Of a DNA stretch of 5,749 bases, positions 1 to 5,259 are shown piece by piece. The DNA is from Bdellovibrio sp. (GTDB lineage: Bacteria > Bdellovibrionota > UBA1018): contig JACRAO010000132.1 in NCBI GenBank assembly GCA_016213345.1, positions 1-5,749 of the forward strand, given 5' to 3'. The notes beneath the pieces were generated by a model. The model made no database searches and was not told the DNA's origin. It was given only the letters and a program-made list of their open reading frames with translations. The position numbers and the translations under genes were made by a program. How positions within the stretch are numbered: position 1 is the stretch's first letter; each line of letters begins with the position of its first letter.

Positions 1-762
1 CGAAAAAAACGCCACCACTGCTTTTCTCTGAAGTGCAACAAATTGAGTTGCTGTTAGAACAAGGCTTGTTTTTCCCATAGCCGGACGGCCTGCAATAATT
101 AATAACTGCCCAGCTTGTAATCCACAAGTCATACGATCTAAATCATGAAAGCCTAGTGCTAGTCCAGTGATGGTTTCTTTTTTCTGAGCAAGTTCTTCGA
201 TAATATGCATGTTTTCCATCAAAATGTCATGCATGCTAGAAAAAGTACGCATGAGCTTTAGATCACTGACTGCAAATACCTTTTGCTCAGCTTCATCTAA
301 AAATTCTTCGATGTCCTCTACGCCTTCGAATGCACGACATGCAATCTCATTAACCGTTTCGATCATTCTGCGAAGCAAAGCCTTTTCTCGAACGATTTTT
401 GCGTAATAACTCACATTGGCAACTGCAAAGCTATCTTCAAATAGAGTTGTTAAGGCCTGACTTCCTCCAACAGTCTCGTACCAGTTTCGATCTTTAAGAG
501 CAGTGGTGAGTGTAACTAAATCAACCGGCTCTCCTTTTTCTGAAAGAAAAAGAATGAGTTCAAATATTTTTTGATGTGAATCTTTATAAAAATCTCTTGC
601 TTCAAGCCCGTGTTCAACCACTCTATAAAGCACGTCGTTTTGCACTAAAATCGCGCCTAGCACTGAACGCTCGGCTTCCAGATGATGCGGAGGCACCCTA
701 AGACTTGTTGGAGATGGCGCTTGAATTAAAGACTGGGTCATAGAAATATATTTTTCCCCCAT
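1..762 (-). CDS. dnaB: Replicative DNA helicase DnaB, N-terminal part (3' end outside window)
   Basis: This is the hexameric 5'-3' replicative helicase that unwinds DNA at the fork and works with DnaG primase. The reading frame gives 254 residues and runs off the left edge. Family members are usually about 450-470 residues, so roughly half is missing. The N-terminal DnaB domain spans about residues 22-125 and opens with VPPHHLEAERSVLGAIL, the typical start of the family. A linker region follows (about 130-195), then the RecA-like ATPase domain begins. Walker A is GRPAMGKTSL at residues 225-234. Walker B and the DNA-binding loops lie outside the window. The start is uncertain. ATG at 762 is the longest possible, with an in-frame TGA two codons upstream. 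ATG at 741 (MTQSLIQ) is the alternative. Neither has a well-spaced SD; GGGGGA lies 13 nt before 741. The gene is downstream of rplI, as in many bacteria. The assignment is secure. Confidence 0.97.
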   Translation of the reverse strand, partial: MGEKYISMTQSLIQAPSPTSLRVPPHHLEAERSVLGAILVQNDVLYRVVEHGLEARDFYKDSHQKIFELILFLSEKGEPVDLVTLTTALKDRNWYETVGGSQALTTLFEDSFAVANVSYYAKIVREKALLRRMIETVNEIACRAFEGVEDIEEFLDEAEQKVFAVSDLKLMRTFSSMHDILMENMHIIEELAQKKETITGLALGFHDLDRMTCGLQAGQLLIIAGRPAMGKTSLVLTATQFVALQRKAVVAFFS

Positions 763-834
763 TAATCAGACATCAAAAAATCTGAGTCTGTACTGTGTCT
801 TCGTTCTCCGATCTTCTGTCTCAGTTCTGATATA
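763..834. other. rplI-dnaB intergenic spacer
   Basis: This 72-bp gap is the longest break between the rplI end of the cluster and dnaB. It holds only short, mutually exclusive inverted repeats (TCAGA/TCTGA at 766-770 and 781-785; CAGAC/GTCTG at 767-771 and 786-790) and a palindrome GATATATC at 829-836. I see no convincing terminator, because no stem is followed by a T run on the minus strand. I also see no promoter with both boxes well matched and well spaced. dnaB may be transcribed by readthrough from rplI. Confidence 0.4.
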
Positions 835-1281
835 TCATTCGTCTTTAACCACAGAAACTTTCAACTGCGCTACTACGTCTGACTCTAACTTGACTTTTAC
901 AGTATGTAATCCTAAATTTTTAATTGGCGCGTCTAGTTGAATTATCTTTTTATCTATATCTATACCGGCTTCTTTGAGGGCCACTGAAATATCACCTGTG
1001 CTTACTGAACCAAAAAGTTTTTCTTTCTCCCCTACTCTTTTTTTCACAATACAAGTAAATTCATTGAGCTTTTTAGCCATTTCTTCTGAGAGAAGTTTTT
1101 GAGATTGTCTTTTCTTATCAAGAATTCTCTTACAATGTGCAAACTCCGCTTCATTTTTTTTACTTGCAATCACTACAAGCCCATTTGGCAACAAATAGTT
1201 TCTAGCATAACCATCAGAAACTTTTATGACATCGCCAATGCGCCCAAGATTTCCAACATTTTCTTTTAAAATCACTTGCAT
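835..1281 (-). CDS. rplI: Large-subunit ribosomal protein bL9
   Basis: bL9 binds 23S rRNA near the L1 stalk and extends away from the 50S subunit; it influences frame maintenance during translation. The protein has 148 residues, the usual length. The N-terminal domain carries the L9 signature: MQVILKENVGNLG, then GYARNYLLPNG around residues 24-34. A long charged connecting helix follows (about 42-75). The C-terminal domain (about 78-148) includes KEKLFGSVSTGDIS and a hydrophobic beta-rich end. The ATG is supported by GGAG at 1290-1293 with an 8-nt spacer, which lies in the 16-bp gap after the membrane-protein gene. It sits between that gene and dnaB, so co-transcription with rpsF-rpsR is likely. 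Nothing looks truncated or unusual. Confidence 0.98.
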   Translation of the reverse strand: MQVILKENVGNLGRIGDVIKVSDGYARNYLLPNGLVVIASKKNEAEFAHCKRILDKKRQSQKLLSEEMAKKLNEFTCIVKKRVGEKEKLFGSVSTGDISVALKEAGIDIDKKIIQLDAPIKNLGLHTVKVKLESDVVAQLKVSVVKDE

Positions 1282-1289
1282 AACTCTAA

Positions 1290-1293
1290 CTCC
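1290..1293 (-). promoter_or_regulatory. rplI ribosome binding site
   Basis: GGAG on the minus strand lies 8 nt upstream of the rplI ATG, inside the short gap after the TAG of the preceding gene. It supports independent initiation on a shared transcript. Confidence 0.7.
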
Positions 1294-1297
1294 ATCC

Positions 1298-2233
1298 CTA
1301 TGTTTGCCTTAACTTTGCCCTAAAGTCAAACCACAGATCAAAAAAGCCAATCCCTACCAATAAAGGCAACATTAAAAAAACCGAAAGAATATAACCAAAT
1401 GCTCTAAACAGAGGCCCTACACGCCAAGCTGCAAAAAAATAACTTATAATACTTAGCCCTTGCATAGCATAAATAGCTAAAAAAACCTTAAAAAAACTAA
1501 ATCCAATTTGCGAAGTCAACCCTAAATGAATAATCTGAAGAAAACCACAAAGAAGTGTTGGCCATACCAAATATTCAGAGGCTTTCCATTTTTTAAAATA
1601 AGACGGATCAATCCCTAATGTCTCTCTCATATGCTTCGGATTTAAACGCACTAGCATCAAAAAATTAACCCAAACTAAAATGATCAAAAAAATAACAAGT
1701 GCTGACGGAAGTTCTATGAGTAAATTTCTTTTCCAATCTCCAGGAGATATATTATCAGACTCCCTTGAGGTTATCTTATCTAACCACTCTTTTTTTACAT
1801 CTTGAGAAATATTTTTCTCTACATATTCAACAAATAAATCGGCCTTTTTTTTAATAACATCCACAGGTCCGGTATGATGCACTTTAGCATAATACCCCAC
1901 AAGCATCGCACAAGTAATAATAAGCACCAAAAATATCAAAAAAAAGGATTTTTCGATTGATATTTTTCTTTTTAAAAACTCAGTTAACGACAAAAAAACC
2001 ATCACAATAGACAAAAAATAAATCCAAAAACTAACCTGACCACCAATAATGAAAATAATAATTGAATTCAGAACTGCAGCTAGATACGACTTCCAACGCC
2101 CTCCTTCGAAAAAAAACACGAGCAGTGGCAAAGGAGCAAAAAAAACTAGTACCCCACTTAAAAACAAAATTGCACTTAAAAAAAATGGGATTAATAAAAA
2201 AATTTTCGAAACGAATCCCTTGGTTTCAATCAA
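1298..2233 (-). CDS. DUF2232/YybS-like polytopic membrane protein
   Basis: This is a 311-residue integral membrane protein with about eight hydrophobic segments: roughly 8-31, 33-43, 50-65, 68-88, 97-115, 174-196, 221-240, 246-270 and 279-302, the first two possibly forming one hairpin. A charged soluble stretch at about 117-172 separates the two halves. The C-terminal pattern GIGFFDLWFDFR and the position between rpsR and rplI fit the DUF2232 (YybS-like) family, which I recall next to ribosomal protein genes in several lineages; this is recognition by eye, not a search. The biochemical role is unknown. The start is TTG at 2231-2233, 2 bp after the rpsR stop. AGGA at 2242-2245, inside the rpsR 3' end, gives an 8-nt spacer. 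The next in-frame Met is residue 78, which would delete the first membrane segments, so TTG is strongly preferred. The tight spacing implies translation coupled to rpsR. Confidence 0.85.
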   Translation of the reverse strand: MIETKGFVSKIFLLIPFFLSAILFLSGVLVFFAPLPLLVFFFEGGRWKSYLAAVLNSIIIFIIGGQVSFWIYFLSIVMVFLSLTEFLKRKISIEKSFFLIFLVLIITCAMLVGYYAKVHHTGPVDVIKKKADLFVEYVEKNISQDVKKEWLDKITSRESDNISPGDWKRNLLIELPSALVIFLIILVWVNFLMLVRLNPKHMRETLGIDPSYFKKWKASEYLVWPTLLCGFLQIIHLGLTSQIGFSFFKVFLAIYAMQGLSIISYFFAAWRVGPLFRAFGYILSVFLMLPLLVGIGFFDLWFDFRAKLRQT

Positions 2234-2235
2234 AC

Positions 2236-2553
2236 TTAATTTCCTACTGAGGTATAACCAACTAAGGCTAGAATGCGTGCTCTTTTAACAGCTATAGTGA
2301 GTTTGCGTTGATGTTTTGCACAGTTACCAGAAATACGACGTGGTACGATTTTTCCATGTTCAGTCAAAAACGATTGCATTATCCTGGCGTCTTTGTAATC
2401 TAAGTGAAACTCTGTGTCTGAGCAAAATTTACATATCTTCTTTCGATGATAGACTGCTGCACCGAACTTTTTCGAAGCCCTATCATCACCATCTTTACCC
2501 ATAGACTCATGCGGCTCACGATCATAATCGTAGTTTTTCTTTTCGTAATACAT
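2236..2553 (-). CDS. rpsR: Small-subunit ribosomal protein bS18 with zinc-type Cys motif and N-terminal extension
   Basis: bS18 pairs with bS6 on the platform of the 30S subunit. The protein has 105 residues, longer than the roughly 75 of E. coli S18. The core starts near residue 37 (RKKICKFC) and includes LDYKDARIMQSFLTEHGKI, PRRISGNCAKHQRKL and AVKRARILALVGY, all classic S18 blocks. Cys41, Cys44, Cys78 and His81 form the pattern of the zinc-binding (C+) version of S18, which E. coli lacks. Residues 1-35 are a charged, Tyr-rich extension (MYYEKKNYDYDREPHES). The ATG at 2553 has AAGAGGT at 2559-2565 with a 5-nt spacer, and this site overlaps the rpsF stop codon. That makes 2553 a better start than Met18 and keeps the extension. 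It lies 10 bp after rpsF, so co-translation with its partner S6 is expected. Confidence 0.98.
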   Translation of the reverse strand: MYYEKKNYDYDREPHESMGKDGDDRASKKFGAAVYHRKKICKFCSDTEFHLDYKDARIMQSFLTEHGKIVPRRISGNCAKHQRKLTIAVKRARILALVGYTSVGN

Positions 2554-2558
2554 ATATT

Positions 2559-2565
2559 ACCTCTT
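2559..2565 (-). promoter_or_regulatory. rpsR ribosome binding site overlapping the rpsF stop
   Basis: AAGAGGT on the minus strand sits 5 nt before the rpsR ATG and shares bases with the rpsF TAA (2564-2566). It fixes the upstream start for S18 and suggests translational coupling between the two partner proteins. Confidence 0.75.
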
Positions 2566-2989
2566 AATTCCTATAATCATCTTCAAAATAGTCACGATCT
2601 TTTTCTTCTCTATGTTTTTGAGAATTATGGACATCTTGGCGATGTTCTATATGCTTTTTAGCCTCAAAATCTTCGCCTAGATTTACACTTAAATATCTAA
2701 TCACATGTTCATGTATTTTTAGATTTCTCTCAATTTCATGCACAATATTATTTTTACCCGTATAAACAATATAGTGGTAGTGTCCTTTTGTTTCTCTGCT
2801 TATCGGATATGCAAGTTTTTTCTTGCCCCAATCTTCAATATGAACAAACTCTCCCTCATATTGTTTAATAATATTTTTTATTTTCTCGTGTAAGGCGGTT
2901 AATCCTTCGTTTGACAAAGAAGAACGCGTTATAAAAACAGTCTCGTAGCCTGGTGCCTTCTCTTGAATATCATTTTGAACATTCGGCAT
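2564..2989 (-). CDS. rpsF: Small-subunit ribosomal protein bS6
   Basis: bS6 forms a heterodimer with bS18 and binds the central domain of 16S rRNA. The protein has 141 residues from the chosen start, close to the usual 95-135 plus a tail. Family features are GYETVFITRSSLS near the N-terminus, IEDWGKKKLAYPI (the W-G-x-x-x-L-A-Y-x-I block), the KGHYHYIVY strand, and the IERNLKIHEHVIRYLSV helix-strand end. The last 30 or so residues are a highly charged, His/Asp/Glu/Arg-rich tail (EDDYRN terminus), as is common in S6. The frame stays open upstream to an ATG at 3076, but the S6 homology begins after Met at 2989, which has AAGGAG at 2995-3000 with a 5-nt spacer. The longer form would add 29 non-conserved residues. 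It lies downstream of tatC, with a 103-nt leader that may control it. Confidence 0.96.
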   Translation of the reverse strand: MPNVQNDIQEKAPGYETVFITRSSLSNEGLTALHEKIKNIIKQYEGEFVHIEDWGKKKLAYPISRETKGHYHYIVYTGKNNIVHEIERNLKIHEHVIRYLSVNLGEDFEAKKHIEHRQDVHNSQKHREEKDRDYFEDDYRN

Positions 2990-3092
2990 TTTCACTCCTT
3001 CTGGATTGTGGGCATAATCACCCATAAGCTCATGAATTATCATGAACAAGGACCTAAGTCTGGATAGCATATTCATTTTGAATTGAAAACAC
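2990..3092 (-). promoter_or_regulatory. rpsF leader with two hairpins and a possible SD-masking stem
   Basis: The region between tatC and rpsF can fold when transcribed from the minus strand. Hairpin A is TCATGA/TCATGA (3030-3035 with 3040-3045, 4-nt loop). Hairpin B is UGGGU/GCCCA (3020-3024 with 3009-3013, one U-G pair, 6-nt loop). An outer stem pairs UCCUU (3048-3052) with AAGGA (2996-3000), which is the core of the rpsF SD. Together these make a three-way junction that would hide the ribosome binding site. S6:S18 binding to the rpsF leader is a known autoregulatory mechanism in many bacteria. I do not see the CCG-containing bulge of that known motif, so the role is inferred. A weak promoter could also lie here; no good pair of boxes is visible. 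Confidence 0.4.
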
Positions 3093-3827
3093 TTATTTTC
3101 TACGCCCCTGCCAATCTACAATTACGATTGCGATCTCATAGAGTAAATACAGAGGGCCACCTAAAATCAACATAGAAACCGCATCTGGAGGTGCAAAAAG
3201 CGCTGAAATTACCGCTATAAAAATAATAGCTGTTCTACGTTGAGTTTTTAAAGTTTTAGCATCCACTATGCCTAAAACACCCAATAAACAAATCAGAACA
3301 GGCAGCTCAAAAGCCACTCCAAAAAGCAGCAATAATTTGATACACATCGAATAATAAGAACTAATTGTTAACAGTGGAACATCTGTTGCGCTGCCATAGG
3401 TTATGAAATATTTAAAACCGACTGGGAAAAGCACAAAATAGGCAAAACTAGCGCCACCTAAAAAAAACACTGTGGCAATTAAAACAAAATGCAAAGCTTG
3501 TTTATTTTCTTTTTGATAAAGGCATGGTGAAACAAAAGCCCAAAGATCGTAAAAATAATATGGTGATAAAAAAAATAACGAAGCAACAGCACCGATCTTT
3601 AAATGGGTAAGAAAATTTTCAAACAGATGTGTAAAGTAAAGTTTTTGTTGATCAGGGGGCAAGTAGTCGAAAAGGGGTTTCCTCAAAATACTCAAAAAAT
3701 GATCAGCAAAAAAGTAAAACACAATAAAACCAATAAAAAACACACTGAGACACCTCACCACTCTTTTACGCAGTTCATCGAAATGGTCAATAAAACTTAA
3801 ATTTCTAAGTGTTGGCTCTGTGCTCAT
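3093..3827 (-). CDS. tatC: Sec-independent protein translocase subunit TatC
   Basis: TatC is the polytopic inner-membrane receptor of the twin-arginine pathway. With TatA/TatB proteins it recognises RR signal peptides and exports folded, often cofactor-loaded proteins. From ATG 3827 the protein has 244 residues (E. coli 258) and six predicted membrane segments. Diagnostic blocks are SFIDHFDELRKRV at the N-terminus, the SPYYFYDLWAFVSPCLY block before the third membrane segment, FAYFVLFPVGFKYF, and the late FAPPDAVSMLILGGPLYLLYEI segment. The frame extends upstream to ATG 3869 (14 more residues, MLLLYFAVIINTLN), but the family N-terminus fits 3827 better. Neither start has an SD. No tatA or tatB is seen here. 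The gene heads the rpsF cluster and diverges from the cyclophilin gene. Confidence 0.95.
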   Translation of the reverse strand: MSTEPTLRNLSFIDHFDELRKRVVRCLSVFFIGFIVFYFFADHFLSILRKPLFDYLPPDQQKLYFTHLFENFLTHLKIGAVASLFFLSPYYFYDLWAFVSPCLYQKENKQALHFVLIATVFFLGGASFAYFVLFPVGFKYFITYGSATDVPLLTISSYYSMCIKLLLLFGVAFELPVLICLLGVLGIVDAKTLKTQRRTAIIFIAVISALFAPPDAVSMLILGGPLYLLYEIAIVIVDWQGRRK

Positions 3828-3837
3828 ATTTAGTGTA

Positions 3838-3866
3838 TTGATAATAACAGCAAAATAGAGTAATAA
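3838..3866 (+). promoter_or_regulatory. Candidate promoter for the cyclophilin gene
   Basis: TTGATA (3838-3843) is followed by a 17-nt spacer and TAATAA (3861-3866). The -35 matches the consensus in 5 of 6 positions; the -10 is weak. The predicted start site would be about 7 nt before the ATG at 3880, which has no SD. The element overlaps the candidate tatC promoter on the other strand, so the two could compete for polymerase. Confidence 0.3.
3841..3849 (-). promoter_or_regulatory. Candidate extended -10 promoter for tatC
   Basis: TGTTATTAT on the minus strand is an extended -10 (TGn plus TATTAT, 5 of 6 matches to TATAAT). A -35 in the expected place (ATGTTA) is weak. Transcription would begin about 6-8 nt before the ATG at 3827, giving an almost leaderless mRNA. 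This would explain the absent SD and argues against the longer start at 3869. It is a prediction from sequence only. Confidence 0.35.
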
Positions 3867-3879
3867 CATAAAAACAAGT

Positions 3880-4545
3880 ATGCTTGCTAAAAAATTGCCT
3901 TATCTATTAGTCTTTATTTTCGTTTTAGGGATGATTTTAAGCTTAATATATCTCAACAAACTTAGTCAAAAGGAGCCATCACCTGTGCCATCACCTTCTA
4001 CTTCAAACTTAACAAGTCCAACTCCGCCCCAACAAAACACTTTATCAGCCTCACCAAATCCATTTCCCTCTCAGACTTCTACATCGCCCGTAGATTTGTC
4101 GACTGATGCAAACGGCCTTTCAAAAACCACAGTTGTTATTCAAACTAAATATGGAATTATCAAATTTAAGTTTTATCCAAATGACGCTCCAGAAACCACA
4201 AAGAGAATTATTGAACTGATTCAAAAAGGTTTCTACACTGACCTAAAATTTCATAGAGTAGAAACTACATTTGTTGTCCAGGGAGGAGATCCAACTGGCA
4301 CTGGCATGGGAGGAAGTGGGCAAAAACTGAAAGCAGAGTTTAACAATCACAGACATATTGAGGGCACAGTGGCAATGGCCCGCAGCTCTGACCCAGATTC
4401 TGCTGATTCGCAGTTTTATATCTCTTTAGGCACTCATCCACACCTAGATCACTCTTACACTATTTTTGGTCAAGTCTTTGAAGGCATGGATATTGTCCGC
4501 AAGATACAAGTTGGCGACAAAATGCTCACCGTAAAGCTAGAATAG
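3880..4545 (+). CDS. Membrane-anchored cyclophilin-type peptidyl-prolyl cis-trans isomerase
   Basis: The enzyme catalyses cis-trans isomerisation of Xaa-Pro bonds, and here probably assists folding outside the cytoplasmic membrane. The 221-residue protein has an N-terminal signal anchor (MLAKKLPYLLVFIFVLG and following, about residues 6-26). A Pro/Ser/Thr-rich linker follows at about 32-75, then the cyclophilin domain at about 82-221. Key motifs are FHRVETTFVVQGGDPTGTG (residues 124-142; Arg126 is the expected catalytic arginine and Gln134 lies in the active site), EGTVAMARSSDPDSADSQFY (161-180) and HSYTIFGQVFEGMDIV (191-206). No typical lipobox Cys is present and no cleavage site is obvious, so a membrane tether is favoured over secretion. 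The domain looks intact and active. The ATG at 3880 lacks an SD but includes the Lys-Lys n-region. It diverges from tatC and ends 3 bp from the next gene. Confidence 0.95.
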   Translation: MLAKKLPYLLVFIFVLGMILSLIYLNKLSQKEPSPVPSPSTSNLTSPTPPQQNTLSASPNPFPSQTSTSPVDLSTDANGLSKTTVVIQTKYGIIKFKFYPNDAPETTKRIIELIQKGFYTDLKFHRVETTFVVQGGDPTGTGMGGSGQKLKAEFNNHRHIEGTVAMARSSDPDSADSQFYISLGTHPHLDHSYTIFGQVFEGMDIVRKIQVGDKMLTVKLE

Positions 4546-4548
4546 AAT

Positions 4549-5160
4549 CTATTGCACATCTTTCTTTAAATTTGGGTTGGGTATAATCCCCATTTCTTTG
4601 AGCGCCTTAGCAGCACGTTTACTCTTAGTAGAAAGCCAAACTTCATATAGGCGTAATATATTTTTCTCAGTTTTTGGTGTAGTCTTATCGCTGACCTCTG
4701 CAAATACATCGACAAAATGAGCAAATTTTGAAGAAAGCTCCTTATATAAAAGCTGCATCACATGTTCACCTACTCTCGAAGCCACCTGATCATAAGCCAC
4801 ACCGCCAACTCCAATATAATAATCAACATCCACAAGTTTGCGATTTAAGCTTTCCTGGAAAAAACCTGCAACATAAAGTGATACATCCCCCAAATGACGA
4901 AACATAAGTTTTTGTTTCTCTAAATTTGGAAATTCCAAAGCTTCTTTTAACAAAATAGCCAGGGGCTCCTCTCTATAATTTCCAAAGGCATCTCTTAAAT
5001 AAAGTCGATCCGTTGATACAAATTGATTAAGTAAATTCACCAAATAGACTTCGGTCTCAGGCCTTACGGCAATTTGCTTCTCTCCTATGGCCTCAGAAAC
5101 AAGCTCATGAAAAAAGGCCTGTACCCCTTTGACCAAAGTTAAGTCACCTTTTTGGTTCAT
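4549..5160 (-). CDS. Conserved hypothetical protein, soluble and mainly helical
   Basis: This is a 203-residue protein without signal peptide or membrane segment, so probably cytoplasmic. I cannot name a function. The composition and heptad-like hydrophobics suggest an alpha-helical fold. The most family-like stretch is residues 86-130, with MFRHLGDVSLYVAGFFQESL, VDVDYYIGVGGVAYDQVASR; I recall similar HLGD-x-x-L-x-x-x-GFF and D-x-DYY-x-x-x-G-x-x-AY patterns in uncharacterised proteins of delta-type proteobacteria, but cannot confirm this here. The C-terminus is Lys-rich (STKSKRAAKALKEMG). The ATG at 5160 has AGGA repeats just upstream (nearest 5167-5170, 6-nt spacer) and a well-formed promoter, so the gene call is strong. 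It converges on the cyclophilin gene and shares its upstream region with a divergent secreted-protein gene. Confidence 0.88.
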   Translation of the reverse strand: MNQKGDLTLVKGVQAFFHELVSEAIGEKQIAVRPETEVYLVNLLNQFVSTDRLYLRDAFGNYREEPLAILLKEALEFPNLEKQKLMFRHLGDVSLYVAGFFQESLNRKLVDVDYYIGVGGVAYDQVASRVGEHVMQLLYKELSSKFAHFVDVFAEVSDKTTPKTEKNILRLYEVWLSTKSKRAAKALKEMGIIPNPNLKKDVQ

Positions 5161-5184
5161 TTTTTTTCCTTCCTTCCTTATTTT

Positions 5185-5213
5185 ATGTTAAACATCTTTG
5201 CGAGAGTGGTCAA
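5185..5213 (-). promoter_or_regulatory. Sigma-70-type promoter for the 4549-5160 gene
   Basis: On the minus strand TTGACC (5208-5213) is followed by 17 nt and TAACAT (5185-5190). The -35 matches TTGACA in 5 of 6 positions. The predicted start site near 5178 leaves a short leader of about 18 nt that contains the repeated AAGG ribosome binding site. This is the best-formed promoter in the window. Confidence 0.6.
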
Positions 5214-5234
5214 ATCGCCAGGGTCTAATTTGAC
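5209..5234. repeat. 7-bp inverted repeat joining two divergent -35 boxes
   Basis: GTCAAAT (5209-5215) and ATTTGAC (5228-5234) are perfect inverted copies around a 12-nt centre. Each arm contains the TTGAC core of a -35 box, one for each strand. The symmetry may simply be two promoters back to back, or may be an operator that regulates both genes. Confidence 0.6.
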
Positions 5235-5259
5235 ACATAGAGTTATTTAAAAATATATG
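5230..5259 (+). promoter_or_regulatory. Candidate plus-strand promoter overlapping the start of the secreted hypothetical
   Basis: A perfect TTGACA (5230-5235) is followed by 18 nt and TATATG (5254-5259). The -10 overlaps the ATG at 5257. If real, transcription would begin near 5266, downstream of that ATG, which would need a later start such as TTG at 5272. Either this -10 is wrong or the start codon is. Confidence 0.3.

Larger units (their letters stand above)
5161..5256. other. Divergent intergenic region
   Basis: This 96-bp gap separates two divergent hypothetical genes. From the left it holds the purine-rich AAGG-repeat ribosome binding site of the minus-strand gene, that gene's -10 and -35 boxes, a 12-nt centre, and the -35 box of the plus-strand candidate promoter. 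There is no room for another gene. Confidence 0.7.

Noticed and set aside
209..406. Plus-strand open frame of 65 codons
   Set aside because: It is antisense to the clearly coding dnaB frame, with Ser-rich low-complexity content and no ribosome binding site.
766..790. Short inverted repeats in the rplI-dnaB gap as a terminator
   Set aside because: Arms are only 5 bp with 10-14 nt loops, and no T run follows on the minus strand.
2049..2661. Several plus-strand open frames of 62-79 codons
   Set aside because: They lie opposite the membrane-protein, rpsR and rpsF genes, overlap one another, and encode low-complexity Lys-rich or hydrophobic sequence.
2990..3076. An upstream extension of rpsF starting at ATG 3076
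   Set aside because: The 29 extra residues do not look like S6, and the start at 2989 has a well-placed AAGGAG and begins just before the conserved core.
3603..3800. Plus-strand open frame of 65 codons
   Set aside because: It lies antisense to tatC; its Lys-rich composition comes from the complement of the TatC membrane-segment codons.
3828..3869. An upstream start for tatC at ATG 3869
   Set aside because: The extra 14 residues are hydrophobic and unlike a TatC N-terminus, there is no SD, and the candidate tatC promoter lies inside the extension. It remains possible.
5167..5179. Tandem TTCC/AAGG repeat as a microsatellite phase-variation switch
   Set aside because: There are only about three copies and it serves plausibly as the ribosome binding site. 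Variation cannot be judged from one sequence.
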